From Caldilineaceae bacterium SB0661_bin_32 (lineage in GTDB: Bacteria > Chloroflexota > Anaerolineae > Caldilineales > Caldilineaceae), in assembly GCA_009841235.1 (NCBI GenBank), contig VXMH01000069.1, forward strand, positions 1-50,029: a stretch of DNA of 50,029 nt, in the 5' to 3' direction. Positions 35,104 to 44,028 of this stretch are shown piece after piece. The position numbers were made by a program, and so were the translations under genes. Positions within the stretch are counted from its first letter, which is position 1. Each line of letters begins with the position of its first letter. The notes under the pieces are model-generated. The model was not told where the DNA came from, made no database searches, and saw only the letters and a program-made list of their open reading frames with translations.

Positions 35104-36384
35104 ATGCCAACTCCAGTGAAGATGCCCCAATTGGGCGAAACCGTGTTCGAAGGGACCGTCGCCCGCTGGCTCAAGCAGCCTGGGGATCCGGTGCAGCGGC
35201 AGGAACCCCTGCTCGACATCACCACCGACAAAATCGACACTGAAGTGCCCGCGCCCGCTGCCGGATTCCTGCTCAAGATCCTGGCCGCCGAGGGGGCAAC
35301 GGTTCAGGTTGGCTCTGTTATTGCCTACATCGGCGACAAGGAAGAAGAGATAACAGAGGAGACAGAGGGTCCGGGAAAAGCGGTGGAATCGAGCGAAGAA
35401 ACCGACCGATCGGCCCCTTCTTTCCCTCTCCCCGCCTCCCGGCGGGCGGGTGAGGCCGCTTCCGATGCGAAACCGGAAGGCCGCGCCTTCGTCAGCCCTG
35501 TGGTCGTCCGCCTCAGCGCCGAACACAACATCGATCTGGACGAGGTGCAGGGCAGCGGGCGCCAGGGGCGCGTCACCAAGAAGGACCTGCTGGCCTATAT
35601 CGAGGCAGCCAAAAAACAGCCACCCGCAGCGCAGCCCGCCGCCGTGCTTGGCGTAGACGAAGTTCTGCAGCCCCTCTCGAACATGCGGCAGGCGATTGCC
35701 GAACACATGAGCCGCAGCGTCCGCACCAGTCCCCACGTTGTCACGATCTTCGAGGCCGATATGACGGCCGTCGTGCGCCACAGAGCGGCCCACAAAGAGG
35801 AATTTGCGCAAAAGGGGGTTAATCTGTCCTTCACCCCCTACTTTGTAGCTGCGGTCGCGGCCGCGCTTGGCGAGAATCCGACGGTGAATAGCAGCTGGAC
35901 CGATGCGGGGCTGATGCTGCGCCAGCGCATCCACGTCGGCATCGCAGTCGCCGTGCCCGACGGTCTGGTTGTGCCCGTCATCCGGGACGCCGATGAAATG
36001 AATCTGCAGGGGCTGGCGCGTACAGTCAACGATCTGGCCGTCCGGGCCCGCCGGGGTGAACTGTCCCCGGACGAAATGCGCGGCGGCACCTTCACCGTGA
36101 CCAACCACGGGACAGGCGGCAGCCTTCTGGGCACACCCATTATCAACCAGCCCCAGGCCGCCATCCTGGGAGTCGGCAAAATCAGCAAGCGAGCGGTCGT
36201 GAACAGCGGCGGCGGCTCAGACGGCGCTCCAGCCGAGCCGCTTCTGCCCAGCGCCGACGACACCATCTCTATCCGTCCGATGTCCTACCTGAGCTTTGCC
36301 TTTGATCATCGCATCCTGGATGGCTTCGGGGCTGACAGCTTCCTGGCAGATGTAGTGAAGCGACTGGAACACTGGGGCGCATAA
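35104..36384 (+). CDS. 2-oxoacid dehydrogenase E2, dihydrolipoamide acyltransferase (426 aa)
   Basis: Core subunit of a pyruvate or 2-oxoglutarate/branched-chain dehydrogenase complex. Lipoyl domain at residues 1-80 with lipoyl Lys43 in DITTDKIDTEV; a Glu/Ser-rich linker; a peripheral-subunit-binding domain at about 125-165 (VVRLSAEHNIDLDEV, GRQGRVTKKDLLAYI); catalytic domain from about 180, ending with His402 and Asp406 in FDHRILDGFGAD. GGAG lies before the ATG. The E3 gene follows directly; no E1 genes are in view. Which oxoacid is used cannot be told. Confidence 0.9.
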   Translation: MPTPVKMPQLGETVFEGTVARWLKQPGDPVQRQEPLLDITTDKIDTEVPAPAAGFLLKILAAEGATVQVGSVIAYIGDKEEEITEETEGPGKAVESSEETDRSAPSFPLPASRRAGEAASDAKPEGRAFVSPVVVRLSAEHNIDLDEVQGSGRQGRVTKKDLLAYIEAAKKQPPAAQPAAVLGVDEVLQPLSNMRQAIAEHMSRSVRTSPHVVTIFEADMTAVVRHRAAHKEEFAQKGVNLSFTPYFVAAVAAALGENPTVNSSWTDAGLMLRQRIHVGIAVAVPDGLVVPVIRDADEMNLQGLARTVNDLAVRARRGELSPDEMRGGTFTVTNHGTGGSLLGTPIINQPQAAILGVGKISKRAVVNSGGGSDGAPAEPLLPSADDTISIRPMSYLSFAFDHRILDGFGADSFLADVVKRLEHWGA

Positions 36385-36418
36385 CAGCGGCAGATAACCA
36401 TGCAGTACACTACAGATC

Positions 36419-36432
36419 CCGGTGATCACCGG
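36419..36432. promoter_or_regulatory. 14-base perfect palindrome between E2 and E3 genes
   Basis: CCGGTGATCACCGG, followed by GTCACCGGCAACTGG, which resembles the end of the hairpin at 35050-35079. Possibly the same spacer repeat family; an operator is possible. Confidence 0.35.
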
Positions 36433-36463
36433 TCACCGGCAACTGGAGTTAGCGGAGGAATTT

Positions 36464-37894
36464 GTGGCAAGCAATTACGATTATGACCTGATCGTCATCG
36501 GCTCCGGGCCGGGCGGATATGTGGCCGCGATTCGCGCCGCGCAGCTGAACCTGAAGACCGCGCTTATCGAGCGTGAACATCTGGGCGGCGTCTGTCTGAA
36601 CTGGGGCTGCATCCCCAAAAAAGCGCTGATCAAGAGCGCAGAAGTGCTGGATACGCTGCAGCACGCGCAGGAGTTCGGCCTCACCTTTGACAACTTGCAG
36701 GTGGACTACGGCGCGGCCGTCGATCGTTCCCTGCAGATCGTAGGCCGCCAGACCAAGGGCGTTGGCTTCCTGATGAGGAAGAACAACATCGAAGTCATCG
36801 AAGGACATGCCCGCTTCACCGATGCCCACACCGTGCAGGTCAGCGCCGGCCCGCTCAACCCGGACGGCGAACCGCGTACCGTGACCGCCGGCAGTTTCGT
36901 GGTTGCCACCGGCGCCCGTGCCCGCGACCTGCCAGGCGTCGAAGCCGACGGCGAGCGCATTCTTCAGTATCGCCATGCCATTCGCCTGAAGGAAATCCCC
37001 GCATCCCTCCTCGTTGTGGGCGCAGGGCCGATTGGCATGGAGCTGGGCCATATCTACGCCACCTACGGCGCACAGGTGACTATCGTCGAAATGTTGGACC
37101 AGGCCCTGCCGCTGGAGGATGCCGACGCGGCGCAGGAGGTAGTGCGGGCCTTCCAGAAAAGGGGCATCAAAGTGTTGACTTCGAGCCGCACCGAAGACTT
37201 TGAAGTCGGTGAACGGTCGGTCACAGTTACGATCAAGGACGTGACCGATGGCAGTGCCCAGACGGTAGAAGTTGAGAAAGTACTCCTGGCAATTGGAATT
37301 TCACCCAATACCGAAGACGTCGGTCTGGACGCCGCCGGCGTAACCCTAAACCAGGACGGCTTCATCGAAATCGACGAGTATATGCGCACCAACCGCGAAA
37401 ACATCTACGCGATCGGCGACTGCACCGGCAAAATGCCGCTGGCGCACGTGGCCAGCGCCCAGGCAATCGTTGCCGCCGAAAGCGCCGCCGGCCAGACCAC
37501 CACGCCGATCCCGGCCGAACGTTACATCTTTATGCCCCGCTGCACATTCTGTGTACCCCAGGTCGCCAGTCTCGGCATGACCGAAGCCGAAGCGCAGGAG
37601 GCCGGCTACCCCGTTAACGTGGGCAAGTTCCCCTTCATGCCTAACGGCGCCGCCCAGGCGCAGGGCGTGCGCAGCGGCTTTGTCAAAATCGTGGCCGATC
37701 AGAGATACGGCGAAATCCTCGGCGCCCACATCGTCGGCCCCAATGCGACCGAACTTCTGCCGGAGCTGTCCCTGGCGCAGATGATGGAGCTCACACCAGC
37801 CGAGATCGCGCACAACGTGCACGCCCACCCGACCCTGGCCGAAGTGGTAATGGAAGCGGCCCACGGCGTTGAGGGCATGCCAATACATATGTAG
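36464..37894 (+). CDS. lpdA: Dihydrolipoyl dehydrogenase, E3 (476 aa)
   Basis: FAD/NAD flavoprotein that re-oxidises dihydrolipoyl groups of the E2. FAD site GSGPGGYVAAIRAAQ, redox-active pair Cys44 and Cys49 in GVCLNWGCIPKK, NAD site VGAGPIGMELG, second FAD motif AIGDCTG, and the C-terminal catalytic HAHPTLAEVVMEAAHG. GTG at 36464 is preferred: GGAGGA at 36454-36459 stands just before it and the protein then starts at the usual place; the open frame from 36422 overlaps the palindromic spacer. In the same direction as and close behind the E2 gene. Confidence 0.9.
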   Translation: MASNYDYDLIVIGSGPGGYVAAIRAAQLNLKTALIEREHLGGVCLNWGCIPKKALIKSAEVLDTLQHAQEFGLTFDNLQVDYGAAVDRSLQIVGRQTKGVGFLMRKNNIEVIEGHARFTDAHTVQVSAGPLNPDGEPRTVTAGSFVVATGARARDLPGVEADGERILQYRHAIRLKEIPASLLVVGAGPIGMELGHIYATYGAQVTIVEMLDQALPLEDADAAQEVVRAFQKRGIKVLTSSRTEDFEVGERSVTVTIKDVTDGSAQTVEVEKVLLAIGISPNTEDVGLDAAGVTLNQDGFIEIDEYMRTNRENIYAIGDCTGKMPLAHVASAQAIVAAESAAGQTTTPIPAERYIFMPRCTFCVPQVASLGMTEAEAQEAGYPVNVGKFPFMPNGAAQAQGVRSGFVKIVADQRYGEILGAHIVGPNATELLPELSLAQMMELTPAEIAHNVHAHPTLAEVVMEAAHGVEGMPIHM

Positions 37895-37900
37895 AGGCCC

Positions 37901-38368
37901 ATGAATACCGAGTCCGACCGGCGCCGGCCGCCTGGGCCAGCCGCGAATCGAAAACGCGCCGCGCTAAAGGCAATCTGCCAGCAGCACGGCGTCGCTATTC
38001 TCTACAGTTTCGGCAGCCGCGCCAGGGAGACGCTGGCATGGCTGGACGATCCGGATGCTGTCCTCACCCCCGGCCCCTCCGACGTGGATCTGGGCGTGAA
38101 GCCGCTGCCGGCTACCGACTTCAACCGGAAAACAGAAGTTGTGTTGGAGTTGGAGCTAGAAGGTTTTCTGGGTGTGGAGAGTGTCGTCCTCGTCAATCTG
38201 CAATGCGCCGACCCCTTCTTTGCCTTCGAAGTCATTAAAGGTGAACGACTCTACGCCGATAGCGAATATGCAGCCGACAACTACGACCTGTACATCATGG
38301 CGCAAGTGGGCGATCTCACGTACTTGAAAGAAGTGACAGAGCCTCTGCTTTTCGGAGTCCCCAAGTGA
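37901..38368 (+). CDS. MNT-type nucleotidyltransferase domain protein (155 aa)
   Basis: Minimal nucleotidyltransferase of the polymerase-beta fold. Active-site pattern ILYSFGSRARETLA and, after an unusually long spacer, PSDVDLGV (GSxA...DxD). The spacer between the two is longer than in typical MNT proteins. The MNT family usually pairs with HEPN toxins and modifies them, but the next gene is a thioesterase, so this copy is unpaired here. It starts six bases after the E3 stop, with GAGG before the ATG. Confidence 0.75.
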   Translation: MNTESDRRRPPGPAANRKRAALKAICQQHGVAILYSFGSRARETLAWLDDPDAVLTPGPSDVDLGVKPLPATDFNRKTEVVLELELEGFLGVESVVLVNLQCADPFFAFEVIKGERLYADSEYAADNYDLYIMAQVGDLTYLKEVTEPLLFGVPK

Positions 38369-38458
38369 CCCGACCTCCCGCTCCCGTCGCGTCATGGTCG
38401 AGTACCTTTCAATGTCAGACCCGGGACAATCCACACAGGATCGATAATCCCCTGACCG

Positions 38459-38911
38459 ATGCCGATGGACAAGACTGAATACGCCGCCTTTCCTCTCGAC
38501 ATCACCGTCCGTTTCGCCGAAACCGATCAGATGGGCGTCGTCCACCACAGCGAATACGTCGTCTGGTTCGAGGCCGGGCGCGTCGCCTGGATGGCGGCGG
38601 CCGGAATGCCCTATACCGAGATCGCCGGCGCCGGCTACAACTTCGCCGTGACCGATCTGCAGTGCCGCTACCGCAATGCCATCCGCTTTGGCGATGCCGT
38701 GCAGGTCATCACGCGCTTGGGGTCGCTGCGCAGCCGCCAGGTCGAGTTCGTTTATGAAATCCGCAACCCGCACACCGGCGACATCTACGCCGACGGCCAC
38801 ACGCGGCACATCTGCGTCGACGGCGATGGCCGCATGACGCGCGTGCCGGATTGGATAGCACAACGATTGTTGGGAAAAGTGGAAGGTGAAGCGTATTCCG
38901 AAAACGCTTGA
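38459..38911 (+). CDS. Acyl-CoA thioesterase, 4HBT/YbgC family (150 aa)
   Basis: Hotdog-fold thioesterase. RFAETDQMGVVHHSEYVVWFE carries the family's Asp and His-rich loop (DQMGVVHHSEY), and AVQVITRLGSLRSRQVEF and YEIRN strands follow. It hydrolyses acyl-CoA or acyl-ACP; the specific substrate is unknown. ATG 38459 or 38465 are both possible. Convergent with scpB; a CCGCT/AGCGG hairpin at 38953-38966 lies between them. Confidence 0.83.
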   Translation: MPMDKTEYAAFPLDITVRFAETDQMGVVHHSEYVVWFEAGRVAWMAAAGMPYTEIAGAGYNFAVTDLQCRYRNAIRFGDAVQVITRLGSLRSRQVEFVYEIRNPHTGDIYADGHTRHICVDGDGRMTRVPDWIAQRLLGKVEGEAYSENA

Positions 38912-38975
38912 CACCTCTGCAACAGCGCCGTGCAGACCGGATGAGACCTGGTCCGCTGTCTAGCGGGAAACGACT

Positions 38976-39521
38976 CTATCCCTGCGTCAACTCAGCAGGA
39001 AGCTCCTCTCCGTCGGTTTCCAGGGGCGGCAGCTCCTCAAGACTGGTCAGCCCAAAATGCTGCATGAACTGGTCGGTTATCGCATAACGGATTGGCCGGC
39101 CGGGCCCTTCCAGACGGTCAAACTCCTCCACCAGGCCCTGCTGCAGCAGGTTGCGCAGCACGCCGGAACAGTCGACACCTCGCACCGCCTCCACCTGCGC
39201 CCGCGTCACCGGATGGAGATAGGCGATGATGGCCAAAGTCTCGAGGGCCGGCGCGCTGAACTGCACCCTCATGTCCAGATTGAGAAAATCCTCCACCACC
39301 TGGGAGGCGGCGGGATTGGTAACAAGCAGGACCCGGCCGTCGCGACGCTGCAGGCGCAGCCCCCGATTCTCCTCCTCATACTCCTGCTGCAAGGCGGCCA
39401 GCGCTTTGGTCACCTCAATTTCCGGGCAGCCTGACGCTTGGGCAAGCTGCGCTGGCGTAACCGGGTCCCCCGCCACGAAGAGCAGACTCTCCAGAAGGGC
39501 GCTCAACTTCACGCTTCCCAC
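38976..39521 (-). CDS. scpB: Segregation and condensation protein ScpB (181 aa)
   Basis: Winged-helix kleisin-interacting subunit of the SMC-ScpAB condensin, working in chromosome segregation. LLESLLFVAGDPVTPAQLAQ and ETLAIIAYLHPVTRAQVEAVRG are the two winged-helix signatures. Length is typical. scpA is not next to it. It begins inside the end of the AmaP-like gene (13-base overlap), which suggests coupled translation. Confidence 0.9.
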   Translation of the reverse strand: MGSVKLSALLESLLFVAGDPVTPAQLAQASGCPEIEVTKALAALQQEYEEENRGLRLQRRDGRVLLVTNPAASQVVEDFLNLDMRVQFSAPALETLAIIAYLHPVTRAQVEAVRGVDCSGVLRNLLQQGLVEEFDRLEGPGRPIRYAITDQFMQHFGLTSLEELPPLETDGEELPAELTQG

Positions 39522-40075
39522 TCATCCTCAAAGGGCAGATGGCGCATACGCACATCCAGTTTGCCGAGCCGCAAACCCATATCTCCTTCGATAATATCCC
39601 GCGTCGATTCGACCACCTCGTCCGTCTTCATCGGCACGTCAATATCGGGCGCAGTTTCGACTTCCAATTGAATGTCAACTGCATTGCCGCGGGACTTCAC
39701 GTCCGGAAATACCGTAATTACATCGGCGAGCTGGTCCAGATGCCAGGTCAGGCGGCGTGCGATGCTGTCCGTGTCCAACTCCACCGAGCTGCCCTTGATC
39801 GTTTTCATACGCACCCCGCGCTGGCGGTGCGGCCATAGTTCCAACCACAGCAGGCCGCCGAATATGAACACCGCGATTGTACCCACTGCCACCTGGCCAA
39901 TCAGGAAATTCATGTTGTTCGCCTGCTGTTGTACGCGTAAGAACTCCTGGGCCAGCGAAAAACCGCCCACGAGCGCGCTCAAGGTTCTGTCTGGAAAAAT
40001 CGTCGTATAGCCGATGGCGGCGAGCAGACCCAGCCACAGCACAACGACGACAATGCGATTGAATGCGTTGATCAC
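39509..40075 (-). CDS. AmaP-like membrane-anchored protein (188 aa)
   Basis: Two hydrophobic helices (about residues 8-28 and 60-80) with a short hydrophilic loop, then a soluble C-terminal domain (DQLADVITVFPDVKSRGNAV, DIQLEVETAPDIDVPMKTDEV, RDIIEGDMGLRLGKLDVRM), which looks like the Asp23/alkaline-shock domain of AmaP. Usual role is anchoring envelope-stress proteins to the membrane; here only the fold likeness is claimed. Starts with GTG. Overlaps scpB. Confidence 0.7.
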   Translation of the reverse strand: MINAFNRIVVVVLWLGLLAAIGYTTIFPDRTLSALVGGFSLAQEFLRVQQQANNMNFLIGQVAVGTIAVFIFGGLLWLELWPHRQRGVRMKTIKGSSVELDTDSIARRLTWHLDQLADVITVFPDVKSRGNAVDIQLEVETAPDIDVPMKTDEVVESTRDIIEGDMGLRLGKLDVRMRHLPFEDEWEA

Positions 40076-40238
40076 TTCCGGTTTCGTGCCTGAAGGGCAT
40101 TCATTGGTTTCCAGCTGACCGTTCGTCCGGCTAGAGAGGACGGGCTACTGAAAACATTTCGTTGACTCTCGGCGCTGCGATTGAAATTCCCGCTCTTCGA
40201 TTATACATCACAGCGTTATTGGCCGCGAAGCAGGGCAT

Positions 40239-43172
40239 TCAGCTGTTCCTCCTCCACGTGCGGCCGCAGATCAACGCTGCCATCAGCAACCAGATGAGGC
40301 CGCCCGCCAGGCTGAGTCGCAGGCCGGTCCGCCAGGTAGTCGGCCTGTACGAAAATATGACTTCGCTCTCGCCGGCCGGCACCGGTACACCGCGAAATAG
40401 CACATTGGTCGCAACCACCTCCACCGGCTCGCCGTTGACCGCGGCCTGCCAGCCGGGATAATAGGCATCCTTGAGCAGGAGAAAGCTCGGCCGTTCGGAT
40501 CGGGCGTGTACGACGATCCGCTCCGGCTCGTAGGAGACAACCACGACCTCGCTGCCAGATGGTGCGCTCGAACGGTCCGCAAGGCCCCAGGCGGCCACCG
40601 CCTCGGCGCTGGTCTCGACGACTGCCGAAGCCTGCGAAGTATTCATCACATCGGGAACACGCAACATTCTTACGGCCTCGTCCAGCGATGCAGCCGGCCG
40701 CACCGTCCCGATCAGTTGCGCCCGCCCGCTGCCTCCCAGCCGCTCGTAAATCTTGACGTCGCCGCTGTGTACGCGCCGAAAGCGGCCGCGGGCGCTGGGT
40801 AGCAGAGGCATGAACGTCTTCGTGCGCTCGTCAACCAGCGTCACCGCCTGTACCGTCAGCTTGGCAGACGCAGTGCTTTCCACCAAAGCGATCTCCAGCG
40901 CGTCCAGACGGGCGGCTTCCGTTAGCGTAAAGCGGGCCAGGTACTCCTGCTGTCCGGTCTCCTCTTCCTGAAATATGACTGGCGCATCTCCTCCAGTTGC
41001 CGTCGCCGCTGGACCAACAGCCACATTGAAGCTGCCTGCCTGGCTGCCCGTGAGCAACCTGCCGATGGCATGACGCTCACCTCCAATCAGGGCGGTTATT
41101 TCCGCCAGGGGCAGATTGGCGGCTTCCGCCTGAAGCGCCTCCGAGCCAGCCGTCATGAAACCGACGACATCCACCGCGGTTGCCTCGAAACTGTGCGGCG
41201 CGTCTACCGTCAGCCGGGCTCCGACTCCAACCGAGTCAGCCTTAACATTTGCTGCGAGAGTAGCCCCGATCTGGCGGTCATAATAGACATCGTCGTACCA
41301 TACATCACGGACCTTGTCGGTGATCACAAAACGAACGTCCATCAACTCAAGAGTGTCGGCGGGTGGAACTGTCCGCAACTGCTCGCGCACGCGGCCGTCC
41401 GGCACCAGCTCCGCCGGGGGAATAAGCAGCGACAGGAAGGCGTTGTAGCGCAGCAGGGGAAGCACGCCGCCGTCGAATCCGTCCACAGTGGGGATGCGCC
41501 ACAGCAGAGACAGGTTCGGCGCCAGAATCTCCTGGGATTTGAGCGCAATGATGAATTCCTCGAAGGCGGCCTCGCTTAGCTGTGGGCGCGCTCCGCCGCG
41601 CAGGATGCGCCGCCAATCCGGCATATCGCCTGGGTCGAACGTGATTTCGCTGATGCTCAGCAGCCGCCCCGCGGCCGCCGGGTGGAGCGCTCGCTGCGGT
41701 TCCGTTAGCAGATGGGCAGACGCGGTCCGCACGTCGTACACGGCCTGGGGCGCGGTCGGTTGTGTGTGCGGCAGGGCACGCGCGGCCAAAAACAGATCGA
41801 GCGCCAGGATCGTAAGCAGCGCCGCACCACCAGCGCGTGACAATCGCTGCGCGACCGCTCTCCCACCGTTGGCGGCTTTCAACCTGCCCCAAATCCACTC
41901 CGTCCCGGCTCCTGCCAGCACAGCCATGCCCAGCGTATAGAGCATCATCCAGCGGGCCGGAGTGCGGAACAGATCAAACCCGGGGATCAGGTAATAGAAG
42001 AGGAGTGAAAAAGGGTTCCAGCGTCCTAGCGCCAGGAACAGACCCAGCCCCGCGAAGAAGAGCCCGCACAGAGCGGCTAAAGGCCAGTGGCCGAACGTCC
42101 ATGGCCGCCTCCCTGCCACTGGCCGCAAACGACTGGCCACCGCGACCAGGGCCAGCAGCAGCCCCGCTACCCCCACATGGGCGACAAACTCGGTGTAGCC
42201 GAGCGTGGCAAAGACAACGCTCAGATCGCGCAGGCCGTAAGAGGGCAGCAGCGTCCAGTGCAGCAGCAGCGGTCGCAAACTGAAGCTGGTTACATCCACG
42301 TAGCTGAGGCCGCCGCTCCGCAGCCCCAGCTGACTAAGTTCCAGCGTGGGCAACAGTTGGGCGGCGGCGAGCAGGACGCCCAGCAGGACCCCCAGGGCAT
42401 AGATGAGGAAGGAGGCCGCGAGCAGACGAAATCCGTGCGAATACGCCCGCAGGCTCGTCGCCAGCAGCCAGGCGCCCACACCGAACAGATTGATATAGGT
42501 CGTCTGTGTGTGACCGGCCAGCAGAGTGAGCGCCACAAACAAGGCAAAGGGCAGGAGCAAAGCCGCGTACCTCCAGAAATGAGAAGCAAGACGCGAGGAG
42601 CCGGTAACTCCCTCTCTCTCCTCACTTCTCTTCGCTCTTTCCTCCGACGCCCACCGCCCTTCCAACGCCCACAGGAGCCAGGGCAGCCAGGCTGCGCCAT
42701 TCATCTGATTGATGTGCCCCAGCAATCCGCCGTAGAAACCGCTCCCCGCCAGCACCACTCCGGTGCCGACCGCGGCCAGCCAGCCTGCTCCCCAGCGCCG
42801 CATCAACGCGCAGCCGCCCAGTGCCAGGATCCAGGCATGGATGGCGCCGCTCCAGTAGAGTTGCCGCGTCACGGGAAGCCAGCTCAACGGCCAGTGCAAG
42901 GGATAAAGCGCCGCGGCCTGCGGATTGGCAAGGAATGGCGCACCCATAAAAATATATGGGTTCCAAAAGGGAATTCGACCCGCGCGCAGGGAGGCGGCCG
43001 CGTAGTCGCGGTAGGGATAGAAGTAGTGGAGGATGTCGCCGCTAGCCAGTACTCGATCCGAAAAAAGGAGACGGTAAAAGAGCAGCAGGACAAAGAGGGC
43101 CAGGAACGATGCGGCCGCCAGGGGCAGTCGGAAGCGGCGTACCGTACTGAAGCGGCTACTGATCAGAAACAC
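40239..43172 (-). CDS. YfhO-type membrane protein (977 aa)
   Basis: Large polytopic membrane protein. About twelve hydrophobic segments in the first 450 residues (LPLAAASFLALFVLLLFYRL, WIGAIHAWILALGG-like, ALWLLATSL), with loops such as HYFYPYRDYAAASLRAG that are typical of the YfhO/GT-C-like family, then a large extracytoplasmic part (about 470-930) and a final helix near the C-terminus. YfhO homologues help attach sugars to teichoic acids, using a GT2-made polyprenyl sugar. The adjacent GT2 (next gene) fits this. Substrate unknown. Confidence 0.83.
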   Translation of the reverse strand: MFLISSRFSTVRRFRLPLAAASFLALFVLLLFYRLLFSDRVLASGDILHYFYPYRDYAAASLRAGRIPFWNPYIFMGAPFLANPQAAALYPLHWPLSWLPVTRQLYWSGAIHAWILALGGCALMRRWGAGWLAAVGTGVVLAGSGFYGGLLGHINQMNGAAWLPWLLWALEGRWASEERAKRSEEREGVTGSSRLASHFWRYAALLLPFALFVALTLLAGHTQTTYINLFGVGAWLLATSLRAYSHGFRLLAASFLIYALGVLLGVLLAAAQLLPTLELSQLGLRSGGLSYVDVTSFSLRPLLLHWTLLPSYGLRDLSVVFATLGYTEFVAHVGVAGLLLALVAVASRLRPVAGRRPWTFGHWPLAALCGLFFAGLGLFLALGRWNPFSLLFYYLIPGFDLFRTPARWMMLYTLGMAVLAGAGTEWIWGRLKAANGGRAVAQRLSRAGGAALLTILALDLFLAARALPHTQPTAPQAVYDVRTASAHLLTEPQRALHPAAAGRLLSISEITFDPGDMPDWRRILRGGARPQLSEAAFEEFIIALKSQEILAPNLSLLWRIPTVDGFDGGVLPLLRYNAFLSLLIPPAELVPDGRVREQLRTVPPADTLELMDVRFVITDKVRDVWYDDVYYDRQIGATLAANVKADSVGVGARLTVDAPHSFEATAVDVVGFMTAGSEALQAEAANLPLAEITALIGGERHAIGRLLTGSQAGSFNVAVGPAATATGGDAPVIFQEEETGQQEYLARFTLTEAARLDALEIALVESTASAKLTVQAVTLVDERTKTFMPLLPSARGRFRRVHSGDVKIYERLGGSGRAQLIGTVRPAASLDEAVRMLRVPDVMNTSQASAVVETSAEAVAAWGLADRSSAPSGSEVVVVSYEPERIVVHARSERPSFLLLKDAYYPGWQAAVNGEPVEVVATNVLFRGVPVPAGESEVIFSYRPTTWRTGLRLSLAGGLIWLLMAALICGRTWRRNS

Positions 43173-43195
43173 CGCAAACGAATATCCACCGGCGC

Positions 43196-43996
43196 TCAGT
43201 CGCTGAATCGATACTTGATGAGCGCAGCAATGGCAGTAAACCCGTCCCGCCAGGTAAGTTTCTTGCCTTCATGGAACTGGCGCCCGTTATAACTGATCGG
43301 CGTCTCGAAGATTGGGTAGTTGCGTTTGAGGATTTTGGCCGTCAACTCAGCTTCGATTTCGAACCTTTGGCTGTGGAGGGTCATCCCTTCAATTACGTCC
43401 CGCCGAAAGCACTTATAGCAGGTCTCCATGTCGGTCAGGACCGTGCCGTAAAGAAGATTTGTAAACCAGGTGACGCCTTTATTGCCGATTGTGTGTGAAA
43501 GGCTCATGGCCGCACGCGGGCCGCCCAGAAAGCGGCTCCCGTAGACGACATCGGTGCGCCCCTCCAGAATCGGGGCCAGAAGTCTGACATAGTCTCCAGG
43601 ATTGTATTCAAGGTCGGCGTCTTGCACGACGTAGATCGCACCGGTCGCCGCCTCAAAACCCGTGCGCAAGGCCGCTCCCTTGCCCCCGTTCCGTTCATGA
43701 TAGATGATACGCAGATCTTCCGGCTCCTCCCCCTGTAAGCGGGCCAGGATATCCCGTGTTCCATCGGTGGAGCCGTCATCAACGATGATGATTTCCTTTT
43801 CCAATCGGGTGGGACCACCGTTCAGATCCGGTGCACCATCGGCATTGACTGTAAGGTCGACCGCGCGCACCCGGCGGATTATCTCCTCCAGTGTGCCGAT
43901 TTCGTTGTAAACCGGCATGATAATGGAAAGTCGCGTCTCAACCGGCGCGCCATCGGAAGATTTCATAGTTGGGCAGTTGTTCGTGACCGATATCAC
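43196..43996 (-). CDS. GT2 glycosyltransferase, polyprenyl-phosphate type (266 aa)
   Basis: Dolichyl/polyprenyl-phosphate sugar synthase-like GT2. RLSIIMPVYNEIGTLEEIIR starts the GT-A domain; IIIVDDGSTDGTRDILARL and VVQDADLEYNPGD (DxD-like) bind the nucleotide sugar; TWFTNLLYGTVLTDMETCYK and FEIEAELTAKI are also typical. No membrane tail. Probably makes the lipid-linked sugar used by the YfhO-type protein, whose gene follows 23 bases downstream. The start is uncertain: GTG at 43996 or ATG at 43966. Confidence 0.88.
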   Translation of the reverse strand: MISVTNNCPTMKSSDGAPVETRLSIIMPVYNEIGTLEEIIRRVRAVDLTVNADGAPDLNGGPTRLEKEIIIVDDGSTDGTRDILARLQGEEPEDLRIIYHERNGGKGAALRTGFEAATGAIYVVQDADLEYNPGDYVRLLAPILEGRTDVVYGSRFLGGPRAAMSLSHTIGNKGVTWFTNLLYGTVLTDMETCYKCFRRDVIEGMTLHSQRFEIEAELTAKILKRNYPIFETPISYNGRQFHEGKKLTWRDGFTAIAALIKYRFSD

Positions 43997-44028
43997 TCCA
44001 ATGATCGGCCCTGGGAAGAAGTGTCCGG

